Of a stretch of 12,041 nucleotides of DNA, positions 6,993 through 12,041 are shown piece by piece. The stretch is from Clostridia bacterium. Lineage in GTDB: Bacteria; Bacillota; Clostridia; Oscillospirales; CAG-272. Position 1 is the stretch's first letter, and every line of letters starts with the position of its first letter. Under the pieces are notes generated by a model. It was not told the origin of the DNA, made no database searches, and was given only the letters and a program-made list of their open reading frames with translations. The stretch lies in contig JAGBXH010000308.1 in NCBI GenBank assembly GCA_017629395.1, positions 1 through 12,041 on the forward strand. Reading direction: 5' to 3'. Both the position numbers and the translations under genes were made by a program.

Positions 6993-8000
6993 ATGAAAAA
7001 CAGTAATCATTTATCATTGGTTTGTCGCAGCTTTGCCATGCTGCTTGTATTGTTTTCTGTTTGCGCACTCATAGCAACAGGCTGTACCGAAGCACCTTTG
7101 GATGAAGAGGTAGTGATAGGTATTGCGTGGCGAGCAGATCTTGATTCTGAATTCTACACAAACGTTGTTGCAGCAATTGAGAAGGCGGGAGCCAAGCCTG
7201 TTCTTTTAGAGCAGGTGAAAGCCGAATACCTTGCTTATGATGCTGATAATAAACTTGTGGGATGCGAGGACGAGGTTGGATCGCTTACTATTGAAACCGC
7301 TAATGCAGTAAAAGCTAATTTATGGGAAAGCACAAACGTAGAAGACGTCATGCAGGATATCGATGCTGTGATTTTCACCGGAGGCGAGGACATCAGCTCT
7401 TCTCTTTATGCTACCCCCGAGCCTTGGCATGGTATCGAAGCGGAAATTGATTTTAATGCTACCAGAGACGTATCCGACTATATTCTGATGTCTTACTGCA
7501 TAGATAAAAATATTGCAGTGGTTGGATTTTGTCGTGGCATGCAGATGCTTGCCGTGGTCGGAGGTGCTAAGATGATTCAAGATATTCCCACACACTTTGA
7601 AAATTTGAATAAAGAGTATCAGTTCCAGCACCGTAACGAAAAGGCAACGCCCCAATCCTACCGCGATTATGCACCGCATGATGTATCAATTTCCCCCAAC
7701 TCGCTTGCTCATAAGATCTATCAAACGGATGTGCTGAGTGGTTGCCCCTCGTGGCATCATCAGGCTGTACTGAATGTTGATCATACAAATCTGATTGTGA
7801 CGGGAAGCGTTGATACAAACTCCGAACAGATGATAGAGATCATTGAATACAGAGGGAAGGACTTTATCATGGGCTTCCAGTTCCATCCTGAAGCAGCTGC
7901 AGTGAAGCATCTGCAGGGGGCTGACAATGCGAACGATTTTATGAGCTTGGATACAGCTCTTCTGGTATTCGGTGCGTTGATCGATGAAATCAGACAGTAA
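6993..8000 (+). CDS. Lipoprotein C26-family (gamma-glutamyl-GABA hydrolase-like) peptidase
   Basis: This 335-residue protein begins MKNSNHL. A hydrophobic signal (about 15-28) leads to ATGC with Cys31, a plausible lipobox, so the enzyme should be lipid-anchored outside the cell. The rest is a class-I glutamine-amidotransferase-like domain of the C26/PuuD type. It shows FTGGEDISSSLY (oxyanion-region motif, about 128-139), GFCRGMQ with nucleophile Cys180, the conserved HHQAV, and GFQFHPEA with His298 and Glu300 completing the triad. Family members hydrolyse gamma-glutamyl amide bonds (gamma-glutamyl-GABA, folate polyglutamate) and are normally cytoplasmic, so export is unusual and the substrate may be an extracellular gamma-glutamyl peptide. 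The start at 6993 is chosen for its GGAG site (6982-6985) and because it gives a normal-length lipoprotein signal. In-frame starts upstream (6927, 6834) would make the leader too long. Confidence 0.85.
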   Translation: MKNSNHLSLVCRSFAMLLVLFSVCALIATGCTEAPLDEEVVIGIAWRADLDSEFYTNVVAAIEKAGAKPVLLEQVKAEYLAYDADNKLVGCEDEVGSLTIETANAVKANLWESTNVEDVMQDIDAVIFTGGEDISSSLYATPEPWHGIEAEIDFNATRDVSDYILMSYCIDKNIAVVGFCRGMQMLAVVGGAKMIQDIPTHFENLNKEYQFQHRNEKATPQSYRDYAPHDVSISPNSLAHKIYQTDVLSGCPSWHHQAVLNVDHTNLIVTGSVDTNSEQMIEIIEYRGKDFIMGFQFHPEAAAVKHLQGADNANDFMSLDTALLVFGALIDEIRQ

Positions 8001-8028
8001 CTATAAATAAATTGTTTAAGAGGAACAT

Positions 8029-9312
8029 ATGAAGTATTCACCCGACGCGTACTTGCTGCACGAATCCGGCAAGTTTATTACCTATAACATCCGTATTAAG
8101 GTTGTTATGAAGGAGAAGATCGCAGCGGACATATTGCGAGCAGCGGCAGAAAAAGCCTTTTGCCGCTTCCCGTACTATTCCAAGCAGATTCGTATTGACG
8201 AGGAGGGAGGGATCGACCTGATCCCCAATCCCAGAACCGTGAGCGTCGCGCCCGTTTCCAAAAAGCGCACGTATCTGTTTTCAAAGCAGGTCAACTACCA
8301 GCCCTGCAGTATTGAATACGAGGATAACTGTATTTATTTCAATATGTATCACGGCATGTGCGGTGGCTGCGGTACGTTTTTGTGGATCAAAACCACCGTA
8401 TACGAATACATTTGCGCACGGTATGGTGTGCACCCCGATCCGGGCAGCACACTTATGGTTGATACGCCTATTTCACAAGAGGAGTATGCGTTTCCTAAGC
8501 TTGAGGAGATTCCATGTGATGCACCTGTAAGCAAGATCAAAAAGGACGAGGTCTGGTTTCCCGGACCGGAATACCTGCTTGGCTTTGCAAACTTGATTGT
8601 AGGCGACAGCGTGCATTACGAATTTCAGATTCCCAAGAAAGCGTTGATGCAATACGTAAGTGAAAACGATGGCAGTCCGATGTCTGTAATTGCTGCCATT
8701 ATGGTCAAGGCTCTTTACCGTGCGTTACCCAAAAATCAGTTGCCTTACAGAATCGAGACCAGCCATAATTATCGCACGGACGTGGGCTGCCCCAAAACCC
8801 ACCACGACCTGCTTTCACACGTTTTTTACTTGATTCCTTACCACGCGCAGGACTGGCCCATTCACAAGCTTTGCACCGTGATCAGGGGAACAACTCACTT
8901 GCAGGTGCAGCCGGAATATGCGTATGATACTTTGCGCCGTTTTTATGAATACACGGACAGGGTAGATGCGGTCAAAGGCTTGAAAGAAAAGAACGAGTGT
9001 GCATCAAAGCATTCACACCGTAAGCCTGATGTGCACAACTCCGTGATCATCAATTATATGGGACGTGAGGATTGGGGCGAAATGACGGATTACGTCGAAC
9101 GCGCTCACGTAATCACCGATGCACATCTGTTGTTTGAAATTCTCGACGTTGGAGAGAACTTCTGCATTTCTCTGATGCAAATGAATAAAAAGTCAAAGTA
9201 TATGGATCAATTTTTCCGTATCCTTGATCAAGAGGGAATTCCTTACAAGGTGTTGGGCATGCACAAAAATCATCTTCCTGTTTCTAAGGTTGAAAACGCC
9301 CCGATTTTATAA
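8029..9312 (+). CDS. Condensation / alcohol-acetyltransferase-like CoA-dependent acyltransferase
   Basis: This 427-residue soluble protein has the layout of the chloramphenicol-acetyltransferase-like superfamily that includes NRPS condensation domains and alcohol acetyltransferases. Visible landmarks are an N-terminal strand-helix with AADILRAAAEKAFCRFPYY (33-51), the active-site region around H108, and a C-terminal NYMGR (342-346) where relatives have a conserved S/N-x-x-G strand. The usual HHxxxDG is changed: here it reads YHGMCGGCG, so the catalytic-type His108 is kept but the Asp is Gly112, and two cysteines (111, 114) flank it. Substrates are unknown. An AAGAGGA site lies about five bases before the ATG. 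The gene follows the C26 lipoprotein by 28 bases and precedes a GNAT gene, suggesting one transcript. A degenerate copy of its 5' end lies at 6927. Confidence 0.75.
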   Translation: MKYSPDAYLLHESGKFITYNIRIKVVMKEKIAADILRAAAEKAFCRFPYYSKQIRIDEEGGIDLIPNPRTVSVAPVSKKRTYLFSKQVNYQPCSIEYEDNCIYFNMYHGMCGGCGTFLWIKTTVYEYICARYGVHPDPGSTLMVDTPISQEEYAFPKLEEIPCDAPVSKIKKDEVWFPGPEYLLGFANLIVGDSVHYEFQIPKKALMQYVSENDGSPMSVIAAIMVKALYRALPKNQLPYRIETSHNYRTDVGCPKTHHDLLSHVFYLIPYHAQDWPIHKLCTVIRGTTHLQVQPEYAYDTLRRFYEYTDRVDAVKGLKEKNECASKHSHRKPDVHNSVIINYMGREDWGEMTDYVERAHVITDAHLLFEILDVGENFCISLMQMNKKSKYMDQFFRILDQEGIPYKVLGMHKNHLPVSKVENAPIL

Positions 9313-9361
9313 GTGAATAACATGAAAGCTTTCGACATTCGGTCGATAGCAGAGGATTTAA

Positions 9362-10033
9362 ATGGATAAATTAGTAAGAAAAATTGAAGTACCGCTTGCC
9401 AAAAATGCAATAGAGAAGGCAGGATTATATATAGTTGGAAAAAAGGATCTGGAGCGATTGGCAGAGGTCGCTGCAGATGCGTATCGTGACTATCCGTTGC
9501 ACAATTGGTTTACCGGCGGTAAGTACGATGCAAAAGCGTCAAAGTTGATCATGCTGATCTCCCTGAAAACCATGACCGAGGATGCAGTGATCTATGCCGA
9601 CAGTGAGGAGATCAACGGGTTTGCGGTATGGCTGCCTTTTGGATTTACGGGCAGCAAGACTCTTCCGTTTTTAATGAACGGTGGTTTGAGACTCATACTT
9701 CATTCGGGACCCGGAATTATCGGTAGGCTCTTGACCTACGAAACGTATGCGATGAACTTGAAAAAAGAGTTTACGGAGCATTATGATTGGTATCTGTATA
9801 ACCTCTCCATTAAAAAGGACGCACAGGGTAAGGGAATTGCCAGCAAGCTGATGCGACCTATGATGCAATTCTGCGATGAAGAGCGTATGATTGCTTATCT
9901 GGAAACAAACAAGGCAGTAAACGTAGGTCTTTATCAGCATTACGGATTCGAACTGATGAAGGAAGAGCTGATCCCAAAGACCCCCGTGAAGCATTACGCT
10001 ATGGTGAGAAACCCGATTTTTGATAAAGAGTAA
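9362..10033 (+). CDS. GNAT-family N-acetyltransferase
   Basis: This 223-residue protein has a C-terminal GNAT core. LYNLSIKKDAQGKGIASKLM (145-164) contains the acetyl-CoA pyrophosphate-binding motif Q155-G-K-G-I-A160. It is followed by YLETNKAVNVGLYQHYGFEL (179-198), the typical motif B strand-helix-strand ending in YxxxGF. The N-terminal half carries the usual substrate-side segment (EVAADAYRDYPLHNWF, then a hydrophobic GFAVWLPFG strand). The enzyme should transfer an acetyl group from acetyl-CoA to an amine; the acceptor cannot be told from the sequence. An AGAGGA site (9351-9356) lies five bases upstream of the ATG. It is 49 bases after the condensation-like gene and probably cotranscribed. 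The family is clear; the substrate is not. Confidence 0.88.
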   Translation: MDKLVRKIEVPLAKNAIEKAGLYIVGKKDLERLAEVAADAYRDYPLHNWFTGGKYDAKASKLIMLISLKTMTEDAVIYADSEEINGFAVWLPFGFTGSKTLPFLMNGGLRLILHSGPGIIGRLLTYETYAMNLKKEFTEHYDWYLYNLSIKKDAQGKGIASKLMRPMMQFCDEERMIAYLETNKAVNVGLYQHYGFELMKEELIPKTPVKHYAMVRNPIFDKE

Positions 10034-10046
10034 TTTGAAAAGCGTT

Positions 10047-10077
10047 TTGGTGAGCATTTCAAGTTTAACTATATTAT
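10047..10077 (+). promoter_or_regulatory. Weak candidate promoter for the sensor phosphatase gene
   Basis: The 72-base gap before the phosphatase gene contains TTGGTG (10047-10052) and TATTAT (10072-10077) separated by 19 bases, in an AT-rich stretch. The spacing is long and the match modest, so this is only a candidate. The strong AAGGAGG at 10094-10100 is the ribosome binding site. Confidence 0.22.
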
Positions 10078-10105
10078 ATCCAAAGAATTCGTTAAGGAGG
10101 TCAAG

Positions 10106-12041
10106 ATGAGATTAGCTATTCCAATAATGATCAATTGTTTCCTTGTGCTTTGCGTTTATCTGGTCGATAAATACACGCGGGCGAAAAATCTACCGTACAT
10201 GGCAAAGCAAATAATTATCGGTGTCCTATTCGGCTGTGTATCGGCTTTTGCATCAAGCTACGGAGTAGAATGGCTTGGAGCTGTTGTCAACGTGCGTGAT
10301 GCGGCACCCCTCTCTGCAGGCTTGATATTCGGTGCTCCCGCAGGAATTATCTCGGGATGCATTGGCGGTCTTTACAGATGGTTTTCGGTATATTGGGGAG
10401 GCGGCACTTATACGCAGCTTGCGTGCAGTATAGCCACCATCCTTGCAGGATTTATGGCTGCCGGACTGCGTAAGCTGATGTTTGACAATAAAAAGCCTAC
10501 GTGGGGATATGGCGTGTGCATTGCGGTTACCTGCGAGGTTATCCATATGATACTGATCTTCATTACAAATATGGACAACTCCTCTCAGGCGTTTGAATTT
10601 GTCAAGGGCGCAACGATTCCTATGGTGATTGGCAATGCCGTGGCTGTGGGTTGTGCGATCATCATCGTTTCCTTGCTGAGCCATGAACGCCTTCGTTTGA
10701 AGAAGGATAGCGAGCAGATCTCCAGTACCTTTCAGCGTTGGTTGCTGGCTTGCATCGTAATCGCGTATCTGATTACAAGCTGTTTTACCTACATTTTGCA
10801 AAACGGCATGGTGCAGATCGAAACCCAGGAGATCTTTACGACCGCGATCAATGACGTAGAAACAGATATCAAAGAGAAATCCGATGCGCATCTTCTCGGC
10901 ATTGCCAAGGAGGTCAAGGATGAATATGAACGTGATCCGAACGTTTCACTTCAGGAGCTCGTGGAGAAGTATGGAATTAAAGAGATCAACGTTGTCAATT
11001 CGGACGGCATTATTTTGAAATCCACAGACCTTACCACCATCAACTATGATATGAACAGTAAGGAGCAATCCAAGGAGTTTGTGGATGCCTTGCGGGAGAA
11101 GAACGAGTTTGTACAGAAGTACGGCCCAAGAGGCAAGGATGAATCGGAATGGAGAAAGTATGCGGCAATCAATCTTAATGATGGCGGATTTATCCAGGTT
11201 GGTTACGAGCCTGACCAGTTCCACGATGTTCTGGATAAGTATGTGATTGATTTTACCAAAAACCGCCACGTGGGTAATAACGGTTTCGTAGCCGTTTGCG
11301 ATGAAAATCTGACCATTGTGACAGATAGAGACGGTTATGCGGGCGCACCGCTGGCAACGATCGGAATTGACGCACCCAAGGACATGTTAGAAGGTAAAAC
11401 CTCAACATCGCTTTCCTATGCCGATATTCATGATGCACGGTATATGTACGTATTTAAGTTTGTCGAGGGATATTGCATCATTGCAGCAATGCCGGAGGCT
11501 GAGGCAACCTTTATGCGTGATGCATCCATTTATACCAGCATCTTTATGCAGGTTATTATTTTTGCAACGCTGTTTGTATTTATCTATATACTGATCAAAC
11601 GCGTTATCATCAATAATCTGCAGAAGATCAACGATACCCTGGGAAAAATCACAAAGGGAGATCTGGACGTTACGGTGGACGTGCGATCAAGCAGGGAATT
11701 CTCATCCTTGTCGGATGATATCAATTCTACCGTTACCACACTCAAGCGTTATATTGCGGAAGCAGCTGCGCGCATTGATAAGGAGCTGGAGTACGCAAAG
11801 CAAATTCAGCTATCTGCACTTCCCACCAATTTCCCTGAAAACGAGGATTTTGAAATTTGCGCACAGATGATCGCAGCCAAGGAGGTCGGAGGCGATTTCT
11901 ACGACTTCTACAAGCTCAACGATACGACGGTAGTCTTTCTTGCAGCTGACGTATCAGGCAAGGGAATTCCTGCCGCCATGTTTATGATGACTGCAAAAAC
12001 TATTATCAAGGATCTTGCAGAAAGCGGGCTGGCTGTCAACG
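10106..12041 (+). CDS. LytS-type 5TM sensor with HAMP and SpoIIE/PP2C phosphatase (3' partial)
   Basis: The frame is open to the right edge (645 residues visible). Residues 1-195 form a five-helix 5TMR-LYT-type module; GLIFGAPAGIISGCIGGLYRWF (about 72-93) is its hallmark loop-helix. A sixth TM helix (212-232), an extracytoplasmic region of about 240 residues (233-473, Cache/PAS-like by position) and a TM helix (474-498) follow. A HAMP linker (about 499-551) and a short coiled coil (IDKELEYAKQIQ) lead to the phosphatase domain. There, GGDFYD (D597, D600) and ADVSGKG (D615) are PP2C/SpoIIE metal-binding motifs. Such RsbU-like enzymes dephosphorylate anti-anti-sigma (STAS) proteins and switch sigma-factor partners; the ligand sensed is unknown. 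AAGGAGG lies five bases before the ATG. The missing C-terminus is cut off by the window, not broken. Confidence 0.9.
   Translation, partial: MRLAIPIMINCFLVLCVYLVDKYTRAKNLPYMAKQIIIGVLFGCVSAFASSYGVEWLGAVVNVRDAAPLSAGLIFGAPAGIISGCIGGLYRWFSVYWGGGTYTQLACSIATILAGFMAAGLRKLMFDNKKPTWGYGVCIAVTCEVIHMILIFITNMDNSSQAFEFVKGATIPMVIGNAVAVGCAIIIVSLLSHERLRLKKDSEQISSTFQRWLLACIVIAYLITSCFTYILQNGMVQIETQEIFTTAINDVETDIKEKSDAHLLGIAKEVKDEYERDPNVSLQELVEKYGIKEINVVNSDGIILKSTDLTTINYDMNSKEQSKEFVDALREKNEFVQKYGPRGKDESEWRKYAAINLNDGGFIQVGYEPDQFHDVLDKYVIDFTKNRHVGNNGFVAVCDENLTIVTDRDGYAGAPLATIGIDAPKDMLEGKTSTSLSYADIHDARYMYVFKFVEGYCIIAAMPEAEATFMRDASIYTSIFMQVIIFATLFVFIYILIKRVIINNLQKINDTLGKITKGDLDVTVDVRSSREFSSLSDDINSTVTTLKRYIAEAAARIDKELEYAKQIQLSALPTNFPENEDFEICAQMIAAKEVGGDFYDFYKLNDTTVVFLAADVSGKGIPAAMFMMTAKTIIKDLAESGLAVN

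Noticed and set aside
9324..9346. Palindrome GAAAGCTTTC and a 5-bp TCGAC/GTCGA stem before the GNAT gene
   Set aside because: Both are short, have no T-run and no neighbouring operator-like repeat; not distinguishable from chance.
5484..9385. Similar starts MDELVRR (5484) and MDKLVRK (9362) in unrelated proteins
   Set aside because: Only about seven codons match and the proteins are otherwise unrelated; chance plus early-codon bias explains it, unlike the longer MKYSP match at 6927/8029.
10253..10891. Minus-strand 212-codon open frame in the sensor phosphatase gene
   Set aside because: The + strand frame carries clear 5TMR-LYT, HAMP and PP2C motifs through this region; the minus frame has no motif or start signal.

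Overview
The window reads as a stretch of a Bacillota (Clostridia-type, probably gut-associated) chromosome. The reasons are moderate GC, strong AGGAGG-type ribosome binding sites, a LytS-type 5TM/HAMP/SpoIIE phosphatase, and surface and transferase families I associate with uncultured gut Clostridia. This assignment is inference from gene style, not from a marker gene. All eleven genes lie on the + strand. Gaps are short: the longest non-coding stretch is about 196 bases (6797-6992). I see no tRNA, rRNA, CRISPR array, transposase or phage gene.

Layout. (1) 3-2279 is the 3' part of a large secreted or membrane-anchored protein of unknown function, cut by the left edge inside its signal peptide and followed by a perfect 11-bp hairpin. 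(2) 2368-6796 is a run of six genes, each with its own ribosome binding site. They encode a 7-TM protein; a PrsW-type intramembrane protease overlapping it by 13 bases; a Pr6Pr/AIG1-like six-TM protein; a membrane-anchored solenoid-like extracellular protein; a second six-TM protein carrying the same Thr...His signature; and a small four-TM protein. All act in or at the membrane. (3) 6993-10033 holds a lipoprotein version of a class-I glutamine-amidotransferase-like peptidase (C26, gamma-glutamyl hydrolase type), a condensation/alcohol-acetyltransferase-like enzyme and a GNAT acetyltransferase. Just before the C26 gene is a short, degenerate copy of the start of the condensation-like gene. (4) 10106 to the right edge is the first 645 residues of a sensor phosphatase (LytS-type 5TM, extracytoplasmic sensor, HAMP, PP2C/SpoIIE), cut inside the phosphatase domain.

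How they may work together is mostly inference. Region 2 looks like an envelope-located operon combining an intramembrane protease, two possible membrane ester hydrolases and an exposed repeat protein. Region 3 is a small peptide/amide and acyl-transfer set with one exported member. The phosphatase would act in a partner-switching (anti-sigma/anti-anti-sigma) pathway; its partners are not visible here.

The points most worth a second look are the in-frame vestige ahead of the C26 lipoprotein gene, the paired AIG1-like proteins around the solenoid protein, the PrsW/7-TM overlap, and the HxxxGG active-site variant in the condensation-like enzyme.
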